DNA of 64,000 nt. Origin: Corynespora cassiicola (lineage: Eukaryota; Ascomycota; Dothideomycetes; Pleosporales; Corynesporascaceae). This document shows, one piece after another, positions 1 through 11,394 of the stretch (position 1 is its first letter; every line of letters begins with the position of its first letter). A program made the translations under genes and the position numbers. Location: positions 2,976,001 to 3,040,000 of the forward strand of contig JAEUWY010000006.1 in the NCBI GenBank assembly GCA_022059125.1, read 5' to 3'. The notes below the pieces were generated by a model that had not been told where the DNA came from, did no database searches, and was given only the letters and a program-made list of their open reading frames with translations.

Positions 1-2349
1 CTTTTGCGGTGAGAGTTGAGACTAGGTATCGCCTGAGTGCTTTTGTAGTTTGTCCTTTTGCCCTTTCGTATTCTATATGATCGCCCAGGGTTTTGTAGAC
101 CTCTAGAGGCTCTCCGAGATCGCAGTATGAATCGGCAAGGTTGTTGAGAAGCCGCGGAAACATCGTATCCTGAGGTGAAATTTGTTGCAAGCAGAAATTC
201 AACATTTCCACGACGAGGGTAAAAGAATGGTTTGCTCTGTAAATTTTGCAGACTGTGAGTTGTCTAGCAAAAATGCCGGCCAAACCCAGTGACGAAAACT
301 GTGGTTCGGGTTTCCAGTCGTCCACCTCTTCCAGCGCATCTGTGTATTTCCCTTGCTGTAGCAAATTTTCCAAGTGCGATCTATGAAGTTGTCCAAGCAA
401 CGCATATGACCTTTTGTCAAAGCTCTCAAATGGTTGGCGGTAATAACAGGAGATACAAGAGGGCCGAGGCATCCCACAATCGCAACAAAAGTCATGTACA
501 ATACGCTCAGAGCCGTCGAATTCTGAGTTGAGCCGAAGAAAAACACTGCGCTCATAAGCTATCCTAACCTTCTGGTGCAAGTCAAGACCTATCTCTGCGA
601 ATTTCTCCACAGTATCCAATGCCTGAGATCGAAATAGAGGCAACTTGGATGCTGCCAACAGCACTTCGGATGCTTCCCCTCTAACACATGGTAACTCAAA
701 AACTCTGGACTGGCACGTATCCAAGGCTTGTAGAAATAGAGGGAAGAGAACAGTCACCAATGCCGAATATGTTGGAGATGTCTCCCACGCATCCTCTCTT
801 GGGAAAACATAGCAAATCAACTGGAAGATCTGCAATGAGTTCTCATTGTCGAGAGTGTGGGTAAGGTCAGGATTGCCTTCTATAAGTCCTTCGCTCACCG
901 ACCCACTTTCGTTAATATCTAAGACAATATCAACGAGCCGTTGGTCAATACCAGAATTGCGAACGATAACTTCGTAAACCTCGCCGTTTTCGTCCCATCT
1001 CTTCTGAGGTAAGCGTACACGTTGAAATAATATTTCGGGAAATTCAAAGGCAGTTACTGCCGCTCTGAGTGGATCGTTAGGAGAAGAGGCGAGGCTGAGA
1101 GGAAGGTCCGATGCCTGAGGAAAATCTCCAAGTGGCGATTTGCGACGTTCCTGCCTCTCATGGATTGTGGTGTTTTCTTGTTGGATATGACCAATGTTGT
1201 CATGATCATGCATGGGATGCATGGGGCTAAGCCGATCATACGCAGGTTGGTTTTGAGTCTCTGATCATATGTGAGAAGTAGTCAATTGGATTGTTACAAA
1301 AGTGATCCAAATTACCAGTTGTTTCTAGGCGTCTTTTTTTTGATGTTGTTTTACCGCGCTTTGATAGGACTGGTACTGCAATCTGTTCGATGACGACTTG
1401 CCAAGGCCCAATTTGGAGTTCACGAATGGTCCTTGCAGCCTTTTCAGCTTGACTTACAAGGTTCACGTCAAGCTTGTTGAGTTCTGTTTTGATCGGTAAG
1501 AGAAATTTTGTTAATTTGTCCAATGTTCTTGGAATGTTTTGAGTTGCACTTCAGTATCTTAGATCTACTGCTTGGAATAGGCAAATATTTACTTACCTAT
1601 TGCTGGCAAGATAATCTGGAATCAGAACCCAAATCCCTTCTCCTAAGATGTCTCCAATGAGATGATATAGATTTCCAAGCTTCGTCCACTCAATCATCTC
1701 TTCGGCAAATTCGGCGTCTCCGCATACATGCTCTATAGTCTTTTTGACATATCGGCGGATTGTATCTCCTTTCGGTAAGTTCGAGTTTTCAGATGGGCGA
1801 TCGCCAAACTTCAGGACAAGATCTCGAAAGAAAAGACTGTTAAAAATCCATCGTATGTTGTCCTCTTGCCTGCGAGATTCTATCGTTTTCATCTCGTCCG
1901 CTTTCTGGAGAATCATCGATTTCAGGCGCATGATTGCTGTGGGGGGGTTGTTGATTGGAAAGGTACGCACAGCTAGCGATGACTCCAAATTCCACGATTT
2001 GAAAAACGCCGCAGGGTCATGCGCCCACTCACAAATCTTACACTTCAGCGCATCGTTAGGCTGTACGTTCAGATTTTGCAAAGTTTTGTTAGCTCTTCCG
2101 ATTCTGCCCTCACCATTTTTCTTGATGACAGCAGCGACAACCTCCCGAATTTCCTTTCAAAATCAGATGCTAATATTTATTTCACTCAAAAACACTCACG
2201 GGCTGCTCAAGAACTCGTTGAAGAACATCCTTGAGAGATTCGTCAGGCTCATGGTGCTCTAAAAGGCGCATAAAATCTCCTAATGTAATATTCATAGTGG
2301 TGCGTTCAATAGAGTTGGAGGAGAGAGGTGGCGAAGCTGAAAGACACAT
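1..2349 (-). CDS. TPR-like repeat protein, 3' end beyond window
   Basis: The gene has four exons by my reconstruction: 2349-2200, 2153-1597, 1548-1316 and 1260 to beyond position 1. Introns are 46-55 nt (GTGAGT..AAG, GTAAGT..AAG, GTAATT..CAG) and all phases agree. The last exon is one open frame of about 420 codons with no stop before the window edge. At least 733 codons are present. The product is soluble with no signal peptide or P-loop. The C-terminal part has helical-repeat character, with segments such as LENLLQQGKYTDALEEVDDW and LLNNLADSYCDLGEP that resemble TPR-like repeats of fungal proteins of unknown role. The middle is charged and low in complexity (around HERQERRKS). Alternative start at 2295. 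Function is not known. Confidence 0.68.
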
Positions 2350-4900
2350 TCTCTTAGTCATCGAATAGACTAAGCCCGAAAAAAATTCCGAAACGTACAA
2401 TCACATTTCGGGAGATACGTTCCGTTAGCGTATATTTAACCGAACTCTAGCCTGGAAGATTGATAAGCGCAGCGGCAAGTGTCCCTCTGGACAGTTGAAT
2501 ATTCTAAGACGGAACGGAAACCGATATATCCTTGAAAACATGCTCCTTTCTAGAGTGACATGTCCCGTAGCTGCCTATGGCTGCTTATCTGTATGCTCTC
2601 TAAATTCTACATCGCTCTCCAGTTATACTGTTCTTAGGGTCGTCATGGAATTATCAAAGTGATGCGCTCTTGGGACAGCGCCTGGACAATAAACGTAAGC
2701 GCGCTGCCATGTACGACGCCAACCAATAAATTTACTATAACCGCCATTTCCATCCTCAACCGCACACTAGGTTCCTCAGCTGGAATGTGCCGTACGAAAT
2801 CGTTTGTTAAATGACTCCGGCTTTTTTGTATCATTTCAGCAAAATGTTCACCCCGTAATATCGAAGTTGCCTATAGCGATAAAAGGTATCTAAGGTAAGT
2901 ACCGGTTGGAGTCCCGACCACGATGGCCTATTACAGTGTTCGTAAAGCGAGGTCAAGTGTTATTGCAGGTAGAGAGTTTCATCGGTTATCTACTAATTTC
3001 TTCCTATCTCACCACAATCGTGGTCTCAGCGAACATAGTATGCTTTTATGCTGATTTGTCCATTTTGTGTTCTTGTGGCGACGACTCAGACGTAATACAA
3101 TTTTCAATGGCATTCGGATCTACGGTGTGTATCAATACAAGAAGAGGAAAGATCATCGTTGCTAAGGCTTGGTTTGCATACGCCTTGAAAAAAACGAAGG
3201 GAGATTGTAATTGAGCTTATCTATATTGGAATCAATTTGCGGTCACATCCGTGCTGAGACAGTGTTCAACACATGAATGACGCTGAAAGTCGGTTAAGAT
3301 TTATCAATACTTAGTATGCAATCCGGCTCCATGAGAATCGGTCACATGGAGCCAACATCTCTAGGTTCTCCAAACAGAATGGCAGCGAGCATACGACCCA
3401 GATGGGGCATGTAGAACAATATATGAATACGCAGTGAATGTGATGACATATCTCTCCTCTCTTACACTTTATCCAAGCAATACAGCAAACAATACGAAAG
3501 AGATGTCTTTGAAGAGAAGATGAAATAAAAAAATGTCATGATTGCTAAAAAGTGCCTCTGTGCGCATAACATGCATTGTTGTGACGATGAGATGTTGAAG
3601 CTGAATTAAGACTTGTACGAAGGTTTCAATCCAAAAAGGCGGTTGTTAAGTAGGAAACTCAAGTCATTCTTCTTCAACTTTCCTCCCTCAAGAGACAAAG
3701 TTGGCAGAAAGCCAATTTAGGATGCTTGCAATCTGTTGCATTTCTATAAAAAATTCCCTAGAGTATTGGTATGATAAGGTACGCCTTTAAAGTTTTCTTA
3801 GATGAAAGTTGATGGGTTTAACATTTGAAATATGGCGGGGATATGCTGGGCAAGTAAACATCTTTGGGCACGGGATGACGGTTGGACCTCATTCATCAAT
3901 ACCGTAACATCACACATCTTATTTTCGGCATTCCCAAGTCAATATTACTTCTGGATTTTTTTTTTCGAATATCTTAGCTTGCGTATACTCATTCCCTAGA
4001 CTTATCATGCTATATTGGAATTTAACCCAATCTCGGTATATCAGACGGCTTGACATGTTAGACAACTACATGGCGGTAAACCCAGATTGATGAAACTATT
4101 GTCGAATTTTGAACTAATATATGAAAGCTTTAGATATCACTCTAGCATTTGAAATCGAGTCACATATTATGAAATGATGATGACGGCTGAGATTGCACGA
4201 TAATGCTTAATATTAGTGATGTGTATATTAAACAATCTTCTAAGCTGATGTCTTTAGGTGGAACACATGCCCACTGTCTAGGGGCTGAATTAGTTGTAGA
4301 TATGTATAGCTTAGTTGATAATACGAAATTCAACGTGAGCGCCACTATAAGGAGTTGCCTGATCTACCGATCCAGATAAGATGAGAACATTGCTACATCA
4401 CCAACGCGGCCATCTATCCACACTGTGACAATAACTGATATAAAGTCATAAAAGTAAAATAAATGGAAAATTCAACGCTGAAAGCCAACCCGTATGTAGC
4501 TTACAGGAATCTTCGAACCATAGCCTCAGTAAATCCTTTTGGATGCATCGACATACAACTCAAAACTCAAAACCGCTTGCCTCAATATCTTACGAACGTA
4601 TTCTATATAGCTGGTGTCATTTTTATTTATTTAGTATACCTAAGTGGTGACGTTAATTCGTATCTCGAACGATACACACTTCCAAAACCCGTCAAGTTGG
4701 TCGTTTAACTGTTTGGATATATTCAAGCACGAAATTTAAGCCGTGTTATTATTGGCAGACGACTTTGATTTTCAATAAGGGGTCGCATAGATTTCTGCGA
4801 GAGCAAATTTGAAAACGAGGGAGGAAAAAGAGGCTTGAGCATGGGCGGCAGCAGCAAGGTAGAATCGAGAAGCCCCGGTGCCGGTCAATTTGCTTCATTT
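2350..4900. other. Intergenic stretch without a supported gene
   Basis: Only short isolated ORFs occur here (102 aa at 2906-3214, 81 aa at 4463-4708). None has a recognisable domain, convincing splice partners or neighbours in frame. I see no repeat or inverted repeat of note. Confidence 0.4.
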
Positions 4901-4908
4901 GACCATCC

Positions 4909-4917
4909 TATATATAT
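4909..4917 (+). promoter_or_regulatory. TATA box candidate
   Basis: TATATATAT-type box about 315 bp upstream of the start codon at 5224. Allowing for the 5'UTR intron at 5156-5200, it is placed plausibly for this small gene. Confidence 0.4.
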
Positions 4918-5155
4918 TGAGAAGCCATTTACCGGTCAACTCTCTTTCTGAGCAGTTGAACCACTCTCAGTCATCTCAGCTTTTCAGACGTACGGTTAGT
5001 TTGCTCATCACGGTGCATCCGAGTGTTCATTGCTGCTATTGACCTCCGTTATTCACTCTTTTTCTATCATCGAGCTCCCCAACAACAATCCCAACCTGTA
5101 TCGAGCCAGCTCGTTGTCTTCATTGAGTCTTGAACTAATCATCAGAGCTACTGAG

Positions 5156-5200
5156 GTAAGTGCAACCATTTTCTCGGGCCCTAGACTGACTTTCAACAAG
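5156..5200 (+). other. 5'UTR intron candidate of the gene at 5224
   Basis: A 45-nt segment starting GTAAGT and ending AACAAG, with a CTGAC branch-site match about 15 nt before its end. It lies 23 nt upstream of the ATG. Splicing here would not affect the coding frame and supports the idea that 5224 begins a real transcript. Confidence 0.5.
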
Positions 5201-5223
5201 AACCGCACGTCCAATCACCAGCC

Positions 5224-5466
5224 ATGAACAACAATATCAATACAAACGACGCTAATAACAACAATGACAAAACCATCTCTACCTCTGATCGCCTTGCCGA
5301 TTCCGATCAAGCAGAACAAGATTTATCTAAGCCAATGGTGAATGGGACGGGTAGTCAAAGCAACGGCAGTACCGAGGCGACCTCTGGCAGTGGCACCTCA
5401 CAGACCTCTATTCCCACTGCAGATCATTTTCTGCCCTTGATTACTCGGAATAGCTACGACAACTAG
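5224..5466 (+). CDS. Small Asn/Ser-rich protein, unknown function
   Basis: An 80-residue ORF preceded by a TATA box and a likely 5'UTR intron. The protein is mostly disordered: an Asn-rich start (MNNNINTNDANNNN) and a Ser/Thr/Gly-rich middle. The exception is the C-terminal IPTADHFLPLI. That motif recurs at the C-terminus of the 418-residue protein encoded 1 kb away on the other strand (VPSADCFLPFI), so the two are probably related by duplication or bind the same partner. No known domain. It could be a remnant of a longer paralogue. Confidence 0.55.
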   Translation: MNNNINTNDANNNNDKTISTSDRLADSDQAEQDLSKPMVNGTGSQSNGSTEATSGSGTSQTSIPTADHFLPLITRNSYDN

Positions 5467-5526
5467 GCTTTTGACAAGATACACAAATGCTCTAGAGTGA
5501 AGCGTTGATATTCAATGGAAACATTC

Positions 5527-5573
5527 TCTGCAGTGTTTGCGGCGTTTGCAGTGTTTGCAACGTTTGCAGTCCT
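5527..5573 (+). repeat. Short tandem GTTTGCRRY-type repeat
   Basis: About four imperfect 9-bp units based on GTTTGCAGT and GTTTGCGGC in the space between two small genes. Slippage product; no function assigned. Confidence 0.5.
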
Positions 5574-5664
5574 TAAAACACAGTTTTTCCGTTACGACGT
5601 GCTGTTATATAGACCAGCCCCGCTTCACATGATAGGTCTCTTGCCGCTTCCTGACACATTGCAC

Positions 5665-5672
5665 TATAAATA
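5665..5672 (+). promoter_or_regulatory. TATA box for the gene at 5734
   Basis: TATAAATA about 62 bp upstream of the ATG at 5734. A pyrimidine-rich leader (ctactatctctatctgc) runs up to the start codon, as is common for fungal transcription start regions. Confidence 0.55.
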
Positions 5673-5733
5673 ACCTCCGCTTCTCTTAACTGCTGCCATA
5701 CATTCTCGCACTACTATCTCTATCTGCTTCATC

Positions 5734-6286
5734 ATGCCCGATTTTTGGATTCTGCCATCTCCCCCGCCTTTCGAGGAACTCATCGATAAGGTGGCTGTGT
5801 CACTGGACAAAAAAGAGGGCGTACTTGTCGAAAAAAGTGGGTCTTGCTTTCGTCAGTATGCGAATGCTGAGACTGCGGCTCTGGCTGAAGAGTACATTCA
5901 AAGCCTAGTATGCGCCACCCGCCCCCCCTTTGCGAACAGATTGCTCACACTTCCAGTAGCAAAGCCGTATTCAGGATGAAACAAAAGCAGAATTCGATCG
6001 ATTTACGAGAATTCCGGCTACTCTTATTAACGAAAAAGGCCGGATGGCGATACCTCTGAATCATGTAGGCTCCATCATACCCATCCTGCACAAGGGCGAT
6101 ACATCCAGCGAAATCAAAATCGGGATCACAACTAGCAGATACAAAAAAATACTTGACATGTCGCCAAATACAACCGTTGTGTTTTCCGACGCTATCAGTT
6201 TCCACATACCAGGCCGTGTACCTTTTACACTAATTCTCCACCCAAAGAGATGCGAAGCAGAGGAGCTGGAACTTCCGGCGACATAG
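5734..6286 (+). CDS. Hypothetical protein, two exons
   Basis: Exons 5734-5907 and 5975-6286 are joined by a 67-nt GTATGC..TTCAG intron in phase 0, giving 161 residues. The splice joins YIQSL to DETKAEFDRF and restores one continuous frame; without it the first ORF stops at once. The protein is compact and mixed alpha/beta in character, with an acidic first half and a hydrophobic core (NHVGSIIPILHKG, SFHIPGRVPFTLILH). There is no signal peptide or membrane span, and I recognise no family. Its stop lies 5 bp from the stop of the convergent gene at 6292, and it sits between two genes that share a C-terminal motif, so the three may form a cargo cluster. Confidence 0.6.
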
Positions 6287-6291
6287 CTATC

Positions 6292-7691
6292 CTATAAATT
6301 GAAAACGGTGTCTTCTAGGTCGCTATCATTAATGAATGGGAGAAAACAGTCTGCAGATGGGACGTTCTCTGCTTGATCCGTACTGAAGAGGGGGTCATCA
6401 AAAAAGGTTCTGATCATATCGTTCTGGCAAGCCCGAGGGGATTCGTTATTTGGAGCTGTCGCTGGAGTCGATGTTTGTTTTCTAGAAGCTGGGAGCAACA
6501 TGTTTCTTTGAGGATCGACGGAAGAGTGCGAGGGAGCTGTCGAGGCCACGTCAAACGCGTCTGCATCTGTATTATTGAGTCGATTAAACGTTAGTCGTTG
6601 AACCTCCTGCATCCCTCCCAACGAACTTGTTACATCCGCATCCAGCCCTGAAGCCTGTGCAGGTCTGTCAAAGGGCAAAGGTGATGATCGTGCGTTCTGC
6701 ATACCGGTGATAGAACCTTGCGATACAACGGGATGAGAAAGCGAGCGCCGCATTTGTTGCCCTGAAGCAGTTTCCGAGCAACAATGTCGCTTCTCCACGT
6801 TGGGTGCTTCATTGCTCTTCCTCTTGGGCGGACCAGGCCACTGGTGCGAGCTAAAGCTGACTTCTTGATACGTTTAGTAACCTTACTGTACCTGGCATCT
6901 TGTTACTTGCCTTGCTTTAGGCAAAGCACCTTCTCTTTCACCCAAGGGCCAAAGCGCTTGCTATCCTCAAACAAGTCTGCGTTCAGGCTCTTGAATGCTT
7001 CCTCGCAGACTTCCTGGGAAACATGTTCCCAACTGAAAATGATGAGTTCTGGCGCATAATCTTTTTTCGATTCACTCACTCGTTGCCTCTTCCAAGCAAG
7101 CAAATTACACCCGAGAAATCAAGATCGGAATCAACCGTATACTTTTCGCCAAGATACCTCTTCGCGCATAGATGTGCTATGTTCCTCCACCTTTTCCCGA
7201 TTTTGAGGATGTCATACAGCTTTTTTCGGATTTTGTCAGCGTCAAGGTCAATCACAACGCCAGCAACCCTAGACACCAAGTCGTCCACAGCCCGACCTTC
7301 AGGATGCAATTCCGACAGTGCGACGCAGACGATTCGCTTCGCCACTCGAGCGAGAAATTCACCATGACTGAGGCGATGATGAATGAGGAAGAGCCTGGCG
7401 GCAACATCATTGGTGTTCGACTCGTTGAAGTCGGGAAGAAGAGATTGTCCCAGCAGCTGATCGTTTTTCAAAAGATTCTTAGAATCTTTGTTCGGATACG
7501 AATTCTTTAGTTTTTCTATGATGCCCGGGGCCGGAGCGCTGAAAATCCACGGAGCTTGGGATTTGGCCTGACGGAGAAGTTCGATCTTGAAGATTAGCAT
7601 ACACTGCTTTGGCAAGCCACAACACACCCACCTCTGCTGTCTCAAGTTGGTTAAACTTGCCGGCTTTGAGTTTGCTACATAGGCAAGACAT
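6292..7691 (-). CDS. Hypothetical protein with NLS-like patch, four exons
   Basis: Exons 7691-7632, 7585-7080, 7032-6907 and 6856-6292 have introns of 46, 47 and 50 nt (GTGGGT..AAG, GTGAGT..CAG, GTAACA..CAG; the last has a TACTAAAC branch site). All phases agree and give 418 residues. Residues about 1-230 look globular and helical; a basic PPKRKS patch near residue 240 could be a nuclear localisation signal. The last 170 residues are Ser/Pro-rich and disordered and end in an acidic tail containing VPSADCFLPFI, shared with the small protein at 5224. It is divergent from the zinc-finger gene at 7926, with about 235 bp between start codons. Nuclear function is possible but unproven; the family is unknown to me. 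Confidence 0.6.
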
Positions 7692-7925
7692 GTCGTGCAG
7701 CGGATAGCGTGCGAGGTGCAGTGCAGTGCGAGCATGACTGACTGCCAAGGACCTTCCCCTCACGCTAAACTAGATTGGTACGAGTTTAGGATGCCACCTA
7801 GATTCGCACTGATCAAGCCTAGTGTGCTCTTTCAGCTTCGTCCCGTCCAGGACCATTTTGAGCTTAGCAAAACCCCGAAATTAAGACTATCACACTGGAG
7901 AAAGAGCCATGCTTTGATATATATC

Positions 7926-9384
7926 ATGCAGATGCCTCCAATAAGGCGATGGAATCCATCACCGCTGCCTTGCCGCGTCCTTCAGTCCTTCACCGGTCGT
8001 CTTTTACGACATCGACTTCCAATGGCTGTACAGCGGCAAAACCTCCTTCTTTCATACTGCCGCACGGTCGATACTTCACAGGCTGGGCAAGTTAGCCGCG
8101 AGACAGCTGGACGTGAGGGTAGAAGCGCTGAGGAAAACGCTGCGTATAGTCCTGCTCCTTTTACGACTACCTGTCCGCCTCCTGTAACCTTCCTTGCATC
8201 TGTCCCATCACAAAACCTTCCTACAAGGCGGAAAGATGATGAAAATCATCAAGAAGCGCCTATTTGGATGCAAAATATCCGGCCTCAACATCTAGCTACC
8301 ATTGTATCTGTAATCGCCACCAGTTCAGGTGGATCCGATAAGTACTGGTGAGTTACCACGCAGTCAATGCTCGCAACCTAATTCTCGATGCAGCAGCTCT
8401 CTCTTTTCGTTTTTGCGACAACAACCTCCTAGCGCGATTGCTCCTCCATTATCAAACTTTCATGCGTTTGATCCGCACAACAAATCGACACAAACTACTC
8501 ATATTAACACCAATGAATCCACCGACTCGCAAGAAACACGGTTTTCTTGTAGAAAAGTTCCCTGCCATGGTCGCGTGTCCTTCCAGTCAATAGGCGAGCT
8601 TGAAAAGCACGTCCAAGAAAGCCACCCACCCAAAAATAAATGGCTTTGCTTGTATAAAGAATGCAAAAAGTCCAAATTGCCAGGATTTCCCAAGACCTCC
8701 CATCGCGATCGACACATGAGGAAAGAACATGGATGGAATCCCTTCTCGATGTTGGTGTGTTATCATCTATCGTTCAATGTGGTTAGAAACTGATCATCTG
8801 TCTGCTCTTAGAATCCAGAAGGGCTTGCGCATACTGAGCCATCAACGTCCGCAATTGACCTTGCTTCTTACCCGAACCAAGATGCCGTCGCCGACAACCA
8901 TACTTCTAGGCTTGGGAAACGGAAGGGTGTTTCGGAAGAGAGCACACCGTACGAAAGAACTGTGAAAACAAAAACTCAGGACAACGGCATGGACCCATAT
9001 TCGGAGATTGCTGCATATAAAGACTATCGGATCCATGCGCTACAAGGTCTTTCACATGAAGGGTTTATAGAGGGCCAGAAGCGGGCTATTGATGCAGGTG
9101 CGGTGTACAAAGTGAAGAAACTGATCAGGGTCCATATTGTAGGATGGCTCAGCAACAAAGTTTGTGTACAGATTGTTAGTCCCCCCATTGAGGAGCTCAA
9201 ATCGTCAGGCACACCAATATGCTTGGTCAAAAAGGAAGGCTATGTGGTTGGAGGATTGATCTTGATGCCTTCGAGTGACTGTGTACGTCTTCCTATAGAA
9301 GAAGAGTACACCAAGATAGTTTACCTGGAAGGGCTAGAAAGATCTCATATCGAAGTCTTGAAGAATTACTTCAAGATCAATTGA
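7926..9384 (+). CDS. C2H2-type zinc-finger protein, three exons
   Basis: Exons 7926-8347, 8394-8754 and 8812-9384 (introns 46 and 57 nt, GTGAGT..GCAG and GTGTGT..TTAG) give about 451 residues with consistent phase. A Ser/Pro-rich first exon is followed by a zinc-finger region. The first finger has FSCRKVPC then the pair HVQESH; the second has CLYKEC then HMRKEH. A basic LGKRKG patch follows. The last 140 residues form a separate globular region (from about MDPYSEIAAY to KNYFKIN). A DNA-binding regulator is the natural reading, though no target is visible. The start is uncertain: the frame is open upstream to 7695 and other ATGs exist in exon 1. Confidence 0.6.
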
Positions 9385-10581
9385 GCGCCAAGTTTTTCTA
9401 GAGTTGGAGACCAATCTATTTCTGCGAGTGCCAAATGGTCGAGCTGCTGAACCTCCTGCCTGTCAAGGCCCAGGTGAGATGGAAAGACCGATTCGGTCTG
9501 TATCTATACGCATTGACCACAGAGTCAGAGCGGCTCTCTTCTACCCAGGTAGGTTTAGAAGGTGCCCAGGGTTGCCGATCGCTGAGACGGCCCATTTCTG
9601 TATTCGTCTAGTTTAACTTGCATAACCAACAGAACAAAAATCGCAATGGTGCGAGGAATTGCTTTTCATGCAATCATGCATGAACACGAATACTTGAACA
9701 GAGCTACTCTTTACACGGTCCGTTGAAGCGAATGGCTTGCCATAAGGCCCCAACTTGAGGGGTGCCACGCGAAAAAGAAAAAGACCAAGGCTGTTACATC
9801 GCAGCAGGGGGTTGGACGTTTCGATCATGACAAATGATAAGAGCAAGGACGCATCATGCGCACTTTTTATCGAGGTTGAGGCGTTTCTATTTTACCGTTT
9901 TATCAAACTTCTCGGCTATTCACTGGTTAGTCGCCTACATACGCGCGTGACAATGAAAGAGCAAATCTTAAAAGCAGTTAATTGGAAAGTCAGTTTTTGT
10001 CGCATACAAGAATCTATCTGACCTCCCCTAGAAATACATAGTTGCTAAAACCACAATCGTGGTCGAAAAAGAAGTCAGAGAGAAAGAAGAGTTCGTCACA
10101 AAGATTGCCATATCGGATCTAATGAGCAATTATGCTAGAGGGCTACGGAGTTCCAAGACTGGATGAAGCAGTGACTTGGATTGATGATTTGGGACGGTCT
10201 GTGTGGTCTCAAGGAAATGGTATTTGATCTGTGGTCTCCCAATCTTACTGGTAGATCTGCATTCGTATCGCGTTCGATATCTTGTCGTCACGGTATTGAA
10301 GCTGGCTTGACCTTACAAACGGACAACGTTCCTTTTTAGCCGCAAATTAGCTATGTACTGGAGTAAACACCATGACCCCGCCTAACGCTAGCAAGTTTTC
10401 AGAGCTGTATCCCCGTTCCTGCATGATAGACCTAGTCAGCCCCTGAAAGCTGCTTCACTGATAATAATTCGTGACAAGCCTAAATCTCGCTGACACCTTA
10501 CAATAATCTCGTAGTTGAGTTCACGATTGAATAGACTCCCTTGAGAGTCTCGCGATTCTTTATTTTCTTTGCTGCGCTAAA
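9385..10581. other. Intergenic stretch
   Basis: Short ORFs of 70-88 codons only, without domain or splice support. No repeat was noted. Confidence 0.4.
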
Positions 10582-11394
10582 ATGTCTGCAAGCGATCAGC
10601 AGAAACACAACAACTCCACAAAATTGCAGAATAATCCGGGGTAAGGCATAATTTTTTGACGTAAGTACGTTTGATTGATATCAAATAGTTATCAAAAGCT
10701 ATGCACCATCGAAAATCAGCTGGGGACTATCGAGAAGATACTAATTCCCCACGAGGATCTCTTCAAAAAGATACTGGAATGCTTAGAGGGGAGCTCATCA
10801 TCGGCCAAGCCTATTTATTCAACATCGTCAACATGTGTAGAGAGAAAGGAGCAGAAGGCTGAGATCGAACCAAAAGTAGAACTCTCAGAACCTCTACTCT
10901 GTAACCAAAATCAGGGTGCCATATGCGGAGCCTTCACATTCCAAGGTGAATACGCCACCAGAGATGTTTACGTGGACATACAACAAGTCGGAATCAATAT
11001 GGCTCTGATGTTTCGGATATGCCTTCCGACTCCTATATCGACTCAAGTAAAAGAAAGCAGTCTGCCGGCTTTTACTCATGTCTTGACCATGTTTGCGTGC
11101 TTCTCCGGCTGGACTTTAGACGAGTCGCTGAAGAATGAGTCCAGGAATATCCTCTATCACGGCATTGCACCATGGGCGGCATCATTTTTTCCTGCAATTT
11201 CTCCAGGTGTGTTGAGGCATTTTTTCAAGATACTGAGTTATCTTGGGCGAAAAGTTCTGCTGCAAGGAGAAAAAAGCGGGCATCTGTACGGTTGTTTTAA
11301 CGATGGTGTCAGTGGTTACAAATTGATCATTCACAACGGGCAAGAGACTTGGATTGTATGCAGCTGGGAGGTAGCAGGACTTCTGGATCAATGA
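10582..11394 (+). CDS. Hypothetical protein, two exons
   Basis: Exon 1 is 10582-10640 (59 nt) and exon 2 is 10689-11394. The 48-nt intron starts GTAAGG and ends AAATAG. The join changes an otherwise startless frame into a 254-residue protein beginning MSASDQQKHNN. Residues about 20-50 are amphipathic helical (NQLGTIEKILIPHEDLFKKI). A Ser/Glu/Lys-rich linker follows, and then a globular domain of about 150 residues with several Trp and Cys (ACFSGWTLDESL, LYHGIAPWAASFF). No known domain is recognised; there is no signal peptide. Confidence 0.58.
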
